DNA from: JAXDLW01 sp050998755
Lineage (GTDB): Bacteria > Chloroflexota > Dormibacteria > DASZGP01
DNA length: 43,093 bases
Assembly (NCBI GenBank): GCA_050998755.1
Contig: JBPCPW010000089.1
Coordinates: 1 to 43,093 of the forward strand
Direction of reading: 5' to 3'
Positions within the stretch are counted from its first letter, which is position 1; each line of letters opens with the position of its first letter. Of this stretch, positions 1 through 8,179 are shown piece by piece. The position numbers were made by a program, and so were the translations under genes. Below the pieces are notes generated by a model. It did no database searches and was not told the origin of the DNA. It was given only the letters and a program-made list of their open reading frames with translations.

Positions 1-164
1 GACGATCGCAGGCGAGCGCAGATTCCGAGGGGCCGTGAAATTCGGCCGCTGCAAGCGGCAGTTGCGCGGGTCGGCCCCGTCCGCCGCCGGGGGTTGCGCC
101 AGGGGCGTCAGGGCCCCGGCTGTGGCGGCCTCGCTGTCGCCTTATCTCGGAAGCTGCACACCCT
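1..164 (-). repeat. Structured repeat element, copy 1 (inverted relative to copy 2)
   Basis: About 156 bp (positions 1-156) match 13415-13569 in inverted orientation at roughly 95% identity; I count about seven differences including one single-base indel. The element begins a few bases after the dxs stop codon and is read in the same direction as dxs. In that sense it starts with a conserved TTCCGAGATAAGGCGACAG and can fold: TTCCGAG near the 5' end pairs with CTCGGAA near the 3' end (7 bp), and GCCGC-TTGCA-GCGGC is a perfect internal hairpin (45-59). The window edge cuts the left side, so the full length is unknown. It could be a structured RNA or 3' UTR element, or a non-autonomous mobile repeat; I do not recognise the family. 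Confidence 0.85.
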
Positions 165-2054
165 CTAGGAGGAGCTCCGGGGCGCCCCGGTGCGTAGGGC
201 GTCCCTCGCCGCCTGCGCCAGGCCCGGGGCGTCGAGCCCATGCTGAGCGAGGATGTCCTGGCCCTTGGCGTGCGGCAGAAAACTGTCGGGTAGAGCTTTG
301 ATGCGAACCCTGCCGGCCAGCCCGTGGGGTGCCAGTGTCTCGAGCACGGCGGCGCCGAAGCCGCCGGTGATCACGTTGTCCTCGGCGGTCACCAGCAGGG
401 GGTAGCGCGGCGCCCACTCTGCTGCCAGGCGGGGATCGACGGGTTTGAGCCAGCGTGCGTTGACCACGCCTGCGCTGATTCCCTGCTGTTCCAAAAGGGC
501 GGCCGCGTCCATCGCCACTGCGACCATTCGCCCTATCGCCAGGAAGCACATGTCCTCGCCCTTCCTGAGCTCCTCCCAGCGTCCCACCGGGAGTGCCTCC
601 ACGGGCAGATCGGGGGTGGAGGGTGCGGCACCCCTGGGGATGCGGATGGCCATCGGGCCGTCCAGCGCCACCGCGGTTTCCAACAGCGCGCATAGCTCGG
701 TGGCATCCGCCGGCGCCGCGATCACCAGGTTGGGCATGGTGCGCATGAAGCTCATGTCGAATATGCCGTGGTGAGAGGCCCCGTCCGGGCCGGTTACGCC
801 GGCGCGGTCCAGGATGAAGGTGACCGGTAGGTCGTGCATGCACACGTCGAGCAGAGCCTGGTCGTAGGCGCGTTGCATGAACGTCGAATAGATCGCGACC
901 ACCGGGTGCATCCCAGCCAGCGCCATCCCGGCGGCGAAGGTGACCGCGTGCTGCTCACAGATCCCCACGTCAAAGAACCGCTCCGGAAACTCGCGTCCGA
1001 AGTCCAAGGTGCCGGTCGGCCCGGGCATCGCCGCGGTGATCGCGACGACCTCGGGATAGCGCGCGCCGGCCGACATCAGGGCCTCACTGAAAACATTGGT
1101 GTATGTGAGTTCGGTCTTCAGGGGGAGGCCGGTACGCGGGTCGGATACCGGGACGGCATGCAGCTTTTCGATCTCGTCGTCAATCGCGGGGCCGTAGCCA
1201 CGGCCCTTCTCGGTGACGACGTGCACGACGATCGGCTCCCCCATCAGCCGGCTGCGCTGCAGGACGTCCTCGAGCTGGGCCAGGTCGTGGCCATTGACCG
1301 GGCCGGCGTACTTGAGCCCGAGGGTGTCGAAGATCGTGGTCGGGGCCACCAGCTGTTTCACCGACTCCTTGAGGCGGAATGCCGCCTGGTCGGCGTGGCC
1401 GCCGACCACAGGGATTCCCTGGAGCCCCTGGCTGATGCGTTTCTTAAGGTTCTCGTAGCCCGGGTTGACGGCCAGTTGCGACAGGTGGCTTGCCAGGCCG
1501 CCGACCGTCGGCGCGTAGGACCGGCCGTTGTCATTGAGCACGATGATCAGGTTCGGCGGCTTGAGATGGGCGACCTGGTTGAGGGCCTCGTAGGCCATTC
1601 CCCCGGTCAGCGCGCCATCGCCGATCACCGCGACGACATATCCATCCCGACCCTTGCGCAGGCGGGCCTCCGAGATGCCCAGGGCGTAGCTCAGAGACGT
1701 CGATGCGTGGCTGTTCTCGATGACATCGTGCTCACTCTCGGTGCGTGATGGGTACCCGGACAGGCCGCCCTCCTGGCGGAGGGTGGCGAAGGCATCGCGG
1801 CGGCCGGTGACCAGCTTGTGCACATACGACTGGTGACCTGTGTCCCAGACGATGGCATCGCGCGGGCTCTCGAATACACGATGTAATGCCAGCGTGGTCT
1901 CCACCACGCCGAGGTTGGGCGAGAGGTGGCCGCCGTGGACCGAGACGGTCTGGATCAGGAAGTCGCGGATCTCCTCCGCCAGCTGCTCCAGCTGGGCGCG
2001 GTCCAGACGCTTGAGGTCGGCGGGGGAGTTGATCTGCTCGAGCACGCGTTCCAA
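165..2054 (-). CDS. dxs: 1-deoxy-D-xylulose-5-phosphate synthase
   Basis: Condenses pyruvate and glyceraldehyde 3-phosphate to 1-deoxy-D-xylulose 5-phosphate, the first step of the MEP isoprenoid pathway, in the cytoplasm with thiamine diphosphate. The 629-residue protein is full length for the family. Seen: the N-terminal NSPADLK start of the family, the ThDP/Mg site GDGALTGG (residues 145-152) followed by LNDN, the catalytic glutamate in GICEQHA (E367), and the C-terminal transketolase domain with the DRAG motif. The start is TTG at 2054; a GTG three codons downstream is an alternative. A TACGCT -10-like hexamer lies at 2065-2070. The gene is divergent from the hydrolase at 2120, and the repeat element follows its stop directly. 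Confidence 0.97.
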   Translation of the reverse strand: MERVLEQINSPADLKRLDRAQLEQLAEEIRDFLIQTVSVHGGHLSPNLGVVETTLALHRVFESPRDAIVWDTGHQSYVHKLVTGRRDAFATLRQEGGLSGYPSRTESEHDVIENSHASTSLSYALGISEARLRKGRDGYVVAVIGDGALTGGMAYEALNQVAHLKPPNLIIVLNDNGRSYAPTVGGLASHLSQLAVNPGYENLKKRISQGLQGIPVVGGHADQAAFRLKESVKQLVAPTTIFDTLGLKYAGPVNGHDLAQLEDVLQRSRLMGEPIVVHVVTEKGRGYGPAIDDEIEKLHAVPVSDPRTGLPLKTELTYTNVFSEALMSAGARYPEVVAITAAMPGPTGTLDFGREFPERFFDVGICEQHAVTFAAGMALAGMHPVVAIYSTFMQRAYDQALLDVCMHDLPVTFILDRAGVTGPDGASHHGIFDMSFMRTMPNLVIAAPADATELCALLETAVALDGPMAIRIPRGAAPSTPDLPVEALPVGRWEELRKGEDMCFLAIGRMVAVAMDAAALLEQQGISAGVVNARWLKPVDPRLAAEWAPRYPLLVTAEDNVITGGFGAAVLETLAPHGLAGRVRIKALPDSFLPHAKGQDILAQHGLDAPGLAQAARDALRTGAPRSSS

Positions 2055-2105
2055 TTCGAGTTCTAGCGTACCGCGACGAGCCTGAGAGATCGGGCGCCGC
2101 CCGAA

Positions 2106-2111
2106 TAGAAT
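2106..2111 (+). promoter_or_regulatory. -10 element of a probable leaderless promoter
   Basis: TAGAAT ends 8 nt before the ATG at 2120; the same hexamer at the same distance precedes pepF at 11600. Confidence 0.5.
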
Positions 2112-2119
2112 TCCTGACG

Positions 2120-3022
2120 ATGACCGATCTGCTGCAGTTGGCTCCCCCGGCGCGGGTGGTGCTGGTGCCCGGCCGGGGGGAGATGACCGTCCGTGACAGC
2201 GGCCCGGAGACCGCCAATCGCGGCACCCTGCTCCTGCTTCACGGCTGGATGTTCGGCGCCGATCTCAACTGGATCACGGCATACCTGCCCCTCCAGGAGG
2301 CGGGCTACCGGGTGATCGCCGTTGACCATCGCGGGCATGGAAGAGGCATCCGCAGCCAGCAGCCCTTCCGGCTCAAGGACTGCGCTGACGATTGTGCCGC
2401 GCTGCTCCGGGTCATGAAGACAGGCGCGGTGACGGTGGTCGGTTACTCCATGGGTGGTGCGATCACCCAGTTGATGGCGCGCGATCATCGCGACGTCGTC
2501 GCCGCCATCGTGCTGTGCGCGACCACCGACCAGTGGAAGGACAGCCGCTCCATGCGTATGGCGTGGAAGACGATCGGGGCCCTGGAATTTGCGCTGACCC
2601 ACACCAACCACCGCTTCTGGGCGCGCCTGCTGCGTCGGTCGGGGTTGGCCTCCGGCGGTGAGGTGACCGACTGGATCATCAGCGAGTTGGAGCGTAACGA
2701 CGCCCGCGCGATCGCCGAGGCCGGCCGCGAGATGGCCCGCTATGACGCGCGGGCATGGATCGGCAAGCTGCGGCTCCCGGCAGCGGTGATCTGTCCGCGC
2801 CAGGACGACCTCGTGCCGCCTCATTTCCAGCGTCAGCTGGCCGCGGACATTCCCGGTGCCCGCCTGTATGAGCTCGAGGGCCGCCATATCGTGGTCACCC
2901 AGGACTCGGCCAGGTACAACCGCGTGCTGCTCCACGCCATCGCCGAGCTTGAATCTGCCGGCGCTCGAGGCGGTGAGACCGGGCCCGCGCGCGGCACTGA
3001 TCGCGAGAAGGCCATCGCCTGA
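2120..3022 (+). CDS. Alpha/beta hydrolase
   Basis: A 300-residue cytoplasmic serine hydrolase of unknown substrate. Seen: oxyanion-hole HGW (41-43), nucleophile elbow GYSMGG with S110, acid residue in RQDDLVP (D229 or D230) and catalytic histidine in GRHIVV (H256), in the canonical order. The C-terminal 30 residues are Ala/Gly/Arg-rich and probably disordered. A TAGAAT hexamer at 2106-2111 lies 8 nt before the ATG and there is no Shine-Dalgarno sequence, so the message is probably leaderless. It ends 7 bp from the convergent CopC/CopD gene. Confidence 0.9.
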   Translation: MTDLLQLAPPARVVLVPGRGEMTVRDSGPETANRGTLLLLHGWMFGADLNWITAYLPLQEAGYRVIAVDHRGHGRGIRSQQPFRLKDCADDCAALLRVMKTGAVTVVGYSMGGAITQLMARDHRDVVAAIVLCATTDQWKDSRSMRMAWKTIGALEFALTHTNHRFWARLLRRSGLASGGEVTDWIISELERNDARAIAEAGREMARYDARAWIGKLRLPAAVICPRQDDLVPPHFQRQLAADIPGARLYELEGRHIVVTQDSARYNRVLLHAIAELESAGARGGETGPARGTDREKAIA

Positions 3023-3029
3023 GCCGGTA

Positions 3030-4928
3030 TCAACCGATTCCCGCTGACTGGGTGCCGCCGGTCTGCACGAACCATTCGGTGCGCCCCCGCGAGTTGGTCA
3101 CCACCTCGTGCGTCAGGGTCCCCGCGGTGTCCAGGCTCAACTCGTAGTAGTCGCCGCTCGCGGTTCGGCCCAGGACCTCGTCGGCCCGGGGCTGGAAGGG
3201 GAGCGCAACCAGCGTTGGCTCGTCGAGCCCAAGTGACCTGAGGGCGTCGGCGCCGGTCGATGTCACCGGCGGCGATGACCTCGTCCCGCCGGCGTCGGTG
3301 TGTTGTGAGTGCAGGTTGAGTGCCGGCGTGCCGGTTACCCTGCTGCGTAGCGCCGTGAGCTCATTGCCACTTGCTGAGCTCGGCGGCCAGTGGACGGCAA
3401 AGGCCACGGTGGTTTCCCTGCCCGCGAAATGCGAAACCACCAGGAGCGCGGTGCTGCCCGGCTGCAACGGATAGTCGCCGGCCGCGCACCCCTCGCCGCA
3501 CGACCGCGGATACACGTTCAGGTCGTCGTAGTCCGGGGTCACGGTGAAGACGTCGACCTGCGCCCCCCTGGGTGGCCTGCCCTGGACATCCCGCAGCTGC
3601 ACCAGGATGGTGTCGCTGCTGACCCTCAGGCGCACCAGGAACCGGCTGTCGTAGTCCACCAGGTCCACGACCGGCCCGGTCAACGTCGGCACCGCCACGC
3701 GGTCGGGTGCGGCGATGGCCGGCTGGGGCGGAGCTGTGTTGGCCAGCAGCGCAGCTGCCGCGACGACCGAGACCAACACCGCGGACTCGCCACGTACCAG
3801 GCGCCGCAGAAGGCGTGGTCGTTCCGGCCGATGGTTCGGGATGGCCAGCAGGCGCGCGCCCAGGGCCAGCGCCAGGGTGAACCCCACCAGGCCTACCTTG
3901 ACCAGCAGGATGCGGCCGTAGCCGCTGTCAGTCAACTGCCTCACAGAGCTGAACTCGGCCATAGCGCTGAGGACGCCGGTGAGGATTGCCAGCATCACGG
4001 AGACCAGGGCGAACCTCGCGTAACGGCGCGCGCCCTGGAGGAGCGCCGGCAGGTCGTCCCTGGAGCGCAGACGCCACCCCACCACGGCCAGTTGCGCCAG
4101 GCCGCCGGTCCAGAGCGCGACCGCGAGCAGGTGCACCGCGTTGGCTGGCCCTCCCCACCAGTGCGCCGAGGTCACCGAGTGCCCCCCGAGCGCGGCCACC
4201 ACGACGGTGACGCCCAGTGCGCCGAGGACGACGCGGTCAGGCGCTTGCCGCGTGACCAGCCACAGGCTTCCCAGCACCAGCGCGGCCTGCAGCAGCCCCA
4301 CCATCACCGGTAGCTGGCCGGCGTCGAAGCCCGACCGGCGCAGCACCAGGGCAGCCTGGGCCATGGCGCCAAAAGTTGCCAGGGTCAGCACGGGTGCGAG
4401 CGGGATGGAGGGGAGCGCGTGGCCGCTGTTCATCCGTATCGACGACCAGGTGAAGACGCGGGTCACCAGGGACCCGAAACCCACCAGCAGGGCCATCAGG
4501 TAGACCCAGCGCACGGCCGCCTCGAGGGTTGGGACGGGACCGCTGCTCGAGCCCACCTGGCGCCCAGCCACCCCGACACTGAAGCCGTAGCGTCCCAGGC
4601 TGAGGTGGCCGTCGTTAGAGAGCGCCCGCCAGTCCACGATGTAGTCGCCGGCCCCAAGCGTGGGGATGCGGGCGCGCATACGCGTGCCGCCATCGAGCAC
4701 CTGTACCTGGCCCACGGCAACGTCGTGTCCAGTCGCGTCGTGCACCTGGACCTGCTCGGCGCCGATCACCCGGGAGCTGAACCGCAGGTCTACGTAGGGG
4801 GGATTCCCCGAAGCCTGCGAATGGGCCACGGGACTGCTGGAGAGCAGGGCGGCGTGGGCCAGGGCGGGCAGCGCGGCCGCGCCAATTGAAGCGATCGCCA
4901 GCGATGCCGCGGCCACGAATTTGCGCAC
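3030..4928 (-). CDS. CopC-CopD copper resistance fusion protein
   Basis: A 632-residue exported/membrane protein joining an extracytoplasmic CopC copper-binding domain to a CopD membrane domain; the family handles copper import or periplasmic copper. Seen: a signal peptide ending ALA-H, so the mature protein would start with a histidine (H25), the usual first ligand of the CopC site; a CopC domain (about 25-120) with the NDGH motif; then about eight hydrophobic segments with the CopD motif VHLLAVALWTGG. Unusually, a further extracytoplasmic region of about 230 residues (about 400-632) follows the membrane part; it looks like a beta-rich domain. The start is GTG at 4928. The gene is divergent from the tandem-repeat lipoprotein, which may share its copper or stress context. 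Confidence 0.9.
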   Translation of the reverse strand: MRKFVAAASLAIASIGAAALPALAHAALLSSSPVAHSQASGNPPYVDLRFSSRVIGAEQVQVHDATGHDVAVGQVQVLDGGTRMRARIPTLGAGDYIVDWRALSNDGHLSLGRYGFSVGVAGRQVGSSSGPVPTLEAAVRWVYLMALLVGFGSLVTRVFTWSSIRMNSGHALPSIPLAPVLTLATFGAMAQAALVLRRSGFDAGQLPVMVGLLQAALVLGSLWLVTRQAPDRVVLGALGVTVVVAALGGHSVTSAHWWGGPANAVHLLAVALWTGGLAQLAVVGWRLRSRDDLPALLQGARRYARFALVSVMLAILTGVLSAMAEFSSVRQLTDSGYGRILLVKVGLVGFTLALALGARLLAIPNHRPERPRLLRRLVRGESAVLVSVVAAAALLANTAPPQPAIAAPDRVAVPTLTGPVVDLVDYDSRFLVRLRVSSDTILVQLRDVQGRPPRGAQVDVFTVTPDYDDLNVYPRSCGEGCAAGDYPLQPGSTALLVVSHFAGRETTVAFAVHWPPSSASGNELTALRSRVTGTPALNLHSQHTDAGGTRSSPPVTSTGADALRSLGLDEPTLVALPFQPRADEVLGRTASGDYYELSLDTAGTLTHEVVTNSRGRTEWFVQTGGTQSAGIG

Positions 4929-5065
4929 GTCAGAGGTACGCCGGGGGGCCGCGAATCGGATGAATCAGCATCCCGCAGTGATCCGACCCGCCCGGTACCG
5001 GCGTAGGAAGGGCCGTGGAAGGAGAAGCCATCGCGACTGCTACAACCACCCCAAGGAGGTTCCCT

Positions 5066-6295
5066 TTGAAGTTTCCAGTAAAGCTGGTCACCTTGTCCGT
5101 GGCAGGTGCGTTCGCACTCGCTGCCTGTGGCGGTGGCACCAGCAACAGCGGCTCGTCAGGCGCGAGCTCCAGCCCCAGCGCATCGGCCGCGGTCGTCACC
5201 GACAGCAAGGCCGCTGACCTGCGCACCAAGTTCAACCTGCTCCTCGGCGAGCACCTGATCCTGGCCTCCAAGGCCACCGATGCCGCCCTCGGTGGTCGCG
5301 TTGAAGAGTTCAAGGCCTACGGCACCCTCCTCAACACCAATGGAACCGACCTCGGTGACATGGTAGGAGCAGCCTACGGCGATGCCGCCAAGACCCAGTT
5401 CAATGGGATCTGGAGCGCGCACAACGGCTTCTTCGTCGACTACACCACGGGTGTGGCCAAGAAGGACAAGGCGATACAGGACAAGGCCGTTTCGGACCTC
5501 GTCAACATCTACATCCCGCAGTTCAGCAAGTTCATCGCCGGCGCCACGGGTCTTCCCGAGGCGACCGTCGCCGACCTGACCAAGACCCACGTGCTGACCA
5601 CCAAGGACATCGTGGACAAGCAGGCCGCCAAGGACTACCCCGGCGAGGCCGCCGCGGTCCGCAAGGCCTACGCCCACATGGAGATGATCGGCGACCCGGT
5701 CTCCGAGGCCATCGCGGCCAAGAAGCCTGACCTGTTCCCCGGCGATGCCAAGAACAAGGGCGTCGACGCCCGCGTCAAGCTGAACCTGCTGCTGCAGGAG
5801 CATCTCCTGATCGCCACCGACGCGACCGGCGCAGCCCTGGGTGGCCGCTCGGACGAGTTCAAGGCTTTCGGCGGTGCACTCAATGACAACGGCACCGACA
5901 TCGGTGCGGTCATCGGCTCGGTCTACGGCGACGCCGCCATGACCAAGTTCAACGGAATCTGGAGCGCCCACAACGGCTTCTTCGTCGACTACACCACCGG
6001 TGTTGCGACCAAGGACAAGGCCAAGATGGACAAGGCAGTGACGGACCTGACCGGGACCTACATCCCGCAGTTCAGTGAATTCATCGCCGGTGCCACCGGC
6101 CTGCCCCAGACGGCGGTTGCCGACCTCACCAAGACCCACGTGCTCACCACCAAGGACGTCGTTGACGCCCAGGGTGCCAAGGACTATGCCGGTGCCGCCA
6201 CCAAAGACCGCGCTGCAGCCCAGCATATGGAGATGATCGGAGACCCATTGGCCAAGGCCATCGTGGCCAAGAACCCGGACAAGTTCAAGAGCTAG
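5066..6295 (+). CDS. Exported lipoprotein with two tandem helical repeats
   Basis: A 409-residue lipoprotein of unknown function. The TTG start at 5066 is chosen because AAGGAGGT (5053-5060) lies 5 nt upstream and because it gives a short signal peptide with lipobox LAAC (C21). A Ser/Gly-rich linker follows, then two copies of a domain of about 175 residues (about 52-226 and 235-409) that share long identical stretches such as FNGIWSAHNGFFVDYTTGVA. Each copy has conserved histidines and acidic residues (EH, SAHN, KTH, HMEM) in predicted amphipathic helices, which would suit a ferritin-like or metal-binding four-helix bundle. That assignment is inference; similar motifs occur in unnamed exported Gram-positive proteins as far as I recall. 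A strong terminator follows. Confidence 0.85.
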   Translation: MKFPVKLVTLSVAGAFALAACGGGTSNSGSSGASSSPSASAAVVTDSKAADLRTKFNLLLGEHLILASKATDAALGGRVEEFKAYGTLLNTNGTDLGDMVGAAYGDAAKTQFNGIWSAHNGFFVDYTTGVAKKDKAIQDKAVSDLVNIYIPQFSKFIAGATGLPEATVADLTKTHVLTTKDIVDKQAAKDYPGEAAAVRKAYAHMEMIGDPVSEAIAAKKPDLFPGDAKNKGVDARVKLNLLLQEHLLIATDATGAALGGRSDEFKAFGGALNDNGTDIGAVIGSVYGDAAMTKFNGIWSAHNGFFVDYTTGVATKDKAKMDKAVTDLTGTYIPQFSEFIAGATGLPQTAVADLTKTHVLTTKDVVDAQGAKDYAGAATKDRAAAQHMEMIGDPLAKAIVAKNPDKFKS

Positions 6296-6310
6296 TCCGC
6301 TAACACAGGC

Positions 6311-6346
6311 GAGGGTCGAGCGTTGCGCCGCTCGGCCCTCTTCCTG
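6311..6346 (+). terminator. Intrinsic terminator after the repeat lipoprotein
   Basis: GAGGGTCGAGCG (6311-6322) pairs with CGCTCGGCCCTC (6329-6340) over 12 bp with one G-U pair on the plus strand, loop TTGCGC, followed by TTCCTGTTT. Confidence 0.85.
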
Positions 6347-6375
6347 TTTAAGCTGGTCGCGCCTACTCTCTCCGG

Positions 6376-7134
6376 GTGCACCTGGAGACCGCGCTGTTCC
6401 TGGCCGCGGCCGGCTTCTTTGGCGGCCTGGTCGATTCGGTGGTGGGGGGCGGGGGAGTCATCACGCTTCCCGCCCTGCTCCTAGCCGGGGTCCCGGTGCA
6501 GCTGTCGCTGGGGACGAACAAGCTCGCCGGGACATGCGCCTCCCTCACGGCGACGACGATCTTTGCACGCGCGCGCCGTCTGGACGCGCGCGTGCTGCGC
6601 CTGACGGTTCTGCCGGTCCTGCTGGCCTCCGGCCTGGGTGCCCTCGCCGCCACCCATCTCGACGCCGGCCCACTCAGGATCATGATCCTGGTAGCCGTGC
6701 TCGGTGCGGCGGCGTGGGCGGCGGTCCGGCCGGTTAGCGACGAGGCGCACGCGACGCCTCCGTCGCGGCGAATGCGCCGGGTGGCGACGGTCTTGCTGGT
6801 CGTGGTTGGGTTCTACGACGGCCTCCTCGGTCCAGGAACGGGGCTTTTCCTGTTCGCGGTGCTGATCACACTGAACCGCCTCGCTTTTATCGAGGCGGCG
6901 GGCACCGGCCGGGCACTGAACCTGGCCAGCAACGCCGGCGCGCTGGTGGTGTTTGCGATACTGCGCAAGGTGGACCCGTTGATCGGGCTCACGATGGGCG
7001 CTGGGGTGGTGATCGGCGCGCGCACCGGGGCCACGCTGGCGATCCGGCGGGGGGCGTCGTTCGTGCGCCCGATGCTGCTGCTTGCGGCCGCGCTGATCGC
7101 CGTCAGGCTGGCGCTGCAACTCAGCGGGCGCTAG
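6376..7134 (+). CDS. TauE/SafE-family sulfite exporter-like permease
   Basis: A 252-residue inner-membrane protein of the TauE/SafE (DUF81) family, which exports sulfite, sulfoacetate or related anions; the substrate here is unknown. Seen: two half-repeats of about four hydrophobic segments each, the N-terminal GGLVDSVVGGGGVITLP motif and the second-half GFYDGLLGPGTG motif typical of the family. The start is GTG at 6376; a TACTCT hexamer (6364-6369) lies 6 nt upstream and no Shine-Dalgarno sequence is visible. It stands alone after the terminator at 6311. Confidence 0.92.
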   Translation: MHLETALFLAAAGFFGGLVDSVVGGGGVITLPALLLAGVPVQLSLGTNKLAGTCASLTATTIFARARRLDARVLRLTVLPVLLASGLGALAATHLDAGPLRIMILVAVLGAAAWAAVRPVSDEAHATPPSRRMRRVATVLLVVVGFYDGLLGPGTGLFLFAVLITLNRLAFIEAAGTGRALNLASNAGALVVFAILRKVDPLIGLTMGAGVVIGARTGATLAIRRGASFVRPMLLLAAALIAVRLALQLSGR

Positions 7135-7148
7135 TCGCGCGCCGGCAG

Positions 7149-7169
7149 CGAACGAATGTTTGCTATGGT
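7149..7169 (+). promoter_or_regulatory. LexA-like SOS box with -10 element
   Basis: CGAACGAATGTTTG (7149-7162) matches CGAAC-N4-GTTCG except for one base, and TATGGT (7164-7169) follows at the same spacing as in the dnaE2 C-half promoter at 31824-31844. It precedes the small ORF at 7208. Confidence 0.55.
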
Positions 7170-7207
7170 GTGCGCCCTGATTGGAGGGGCACCGCTGGCA
7201 GGCCAAC

Positions 7208-7423
7208 ATGTTCCGTGGCCTGCGTGCGCATGACCTGGCGAAGTTCATCGTCGAGCCGGACCTTCCCGACGAGTTGATCGAGGGCGTCTGGGACGAGATC
7301 AGCCCCACCGCCGAGGAGTGGCGTGCAATCGGCGTGTTTCCGCCGGCCGTGCCGGTGCCCGCTGACGCGCCGCTGCTGGATCGCCTGCTGGGCCTCACCG
7401 GGCGGGACCCGCAGGGGCGCTAG
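7208..7423 (+). CDS. Small protein of unknown function behind an SOS-like promoter
   Basis: A 71-residue acidic protein (80 residues if a TTG at 7181 is used). I do not recognise a family. It begins MFRGLRAHDLAKF, has a central amphipathic stretch with LPDELIEGVWDEI, and ends in a Pro-rich and Leu-rich tail. The ATG at 7208 has only a weak GGCAGG upstream; GGAGGGG at 7183-7189 is too far unless an intermediate start is used. The upstream SOS-like box suggests DNA-damage induction, which is inference. The gene is convergent with the amidotransferase. Confidence 0.6.
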   Translation: MFRGLRAHDLAKFIVEPDLPDELIEGVWDEISPTAEEWRAIGVFPPAVPVPADAPLLDRLLGLTGRDPQGR

Positions 7424-7438
7424 AACCTACTCAGCGCG

Positions 7439-8152
7439 TTAGCCCCTGGCCATCGCCACGAAGGCGCGGAACACCCTGCGCGCCCATAGTTCTTCCGGCA
7501 GTTCCTCGGGGTGGGATTGCACCGTCACCAACCGGCCGTCGCGACTCTGCATGGCTTCGACCACGCCGTCAGCGCTGGTCGCGGTGACCACCAACCCACG
7601 CGCGACGGTCCGTACCGCCTGGTGGTGCAGGCTGTTGACCTGCAGGCTGCGCGCCTGCGTCGCCTCCGCCAGCCAGGAGTCGCCCGCGACCTCGATGGGG
7701 TGGGCCATGGTCCCTCGGCCGCCGGCCCGGACGTCATGTTGGCTCTCCGTTGCGCCATCCGCCAGGAGGTCCTGGAAGAGCGTTCCACCCAGCGCCACGT
7801 TGGCCACCTGCTGGCCGCGGCAGATACCCAGGATGGGCATCTTGCGGCGTCGCGCCGCCCGGACCAGGCTGATCTCCAGGCGGTCACGCGGAGCATCTGG
7901 GTCCTCGCATTCCGCGCGCCGCGATTCGCCGTAGACGGCTGGATCCACGTCGGCGCCGCCGGTGAGCATCAGCCCGTCGAGGCGATCAAGCAGTTCGACC
8001 GCCGCGGCGGGTTCCCGCGGGGGGATCAGTACGCCGTTGCCGCCGGCCTCCTGGACACTGCGCAGGTACGCGGTGTCGGTCCCGTAGCGGGCGCGCTCAC
8101 CCGGCCGAGAGGCGTTGCCGACGGTGATTCCGATTACCGGGCGGTTGGCCAT
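7439..8152 (-). CDS. Class I glutamine amidotransferase, gamma-glutamyl-GABA hydrolase-like
   Basis: A 237-residue stand-alone class I glutamine amidotransferase of the peptidase C26 / PuuD type, which hydrolyses gamma-glutamyl amides; the exact substrate is not shown by the sequence. Seen: family start RPVIGIT, LMLTGGADVDP (about 61-71), nucleophile GICRGQQ with C111, NSLHHQAV, and the catalytic pair in VQSHPEE (H214, E216). TACGAT (8159-8164) lies 6 nt before the ATG with no Shine-Dalgarno sequence, suggesting a leaderless message. No polyamine genes are nearby. Confidence 0.93.
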   Translation of the reverse strand: MANRPVIGITVGNASRPGERARYGTDTAYLRSVQEAGGNGVLIPPREPAAAVELLDRLDGLMLTGGADVDPAVYGESRRAECEDPDAPRDRLEISLVRAARRRKMPILGICRGQQVANVALGGTLFQDLLADGATESQHDVRAGGRGTMAHPIEVAGDSWLAEATQARSLQVNSLHHQAVRTVARGLVVTATSADGVVEAMQSRDGRLVTVQSHPEELPEELWARRVFRAFVAMARG

Positions 8153-8158
8153 CGACAG

Positions 8159-8164
8159 ATCGTA
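8159..8164 (-). promoter_or_regulatory. -10 element of a probable leaderless promoter
   Basis: TACGAT on the minus strand ends 6 nt before the ATG at 8152. Confidence 0.45.
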
Positions 8165-8179
8165 GCTAGTGGGCTGTAA

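Noticed and set aside
1..164. Repeat element as a cobalamin or c-di-AMP riboswitch
   Set aside because: Some resemblance (CCGACCCGCGCAACTG), but no B12 box or ydaO core, and both copies lie downstream of genes rather than in 5' leaders.
35..301. Short ORFs within the repeat copies encoding similar peptides
   Set aside because: The translated similarity only reflects the DNA repeat; frame is not preserved by the indel at the edge and there is no ribosome binding site.
834..1748. Long plus-strand ORF opposite dxs
   Set aside because: Shadow frame caused by high GC; no family features, while dxs on the minus strand is unmistakable. The same applies to the other long antisense frames (for example 3390-4313, 5156-6226, 25682-26680 and 28287-29504).
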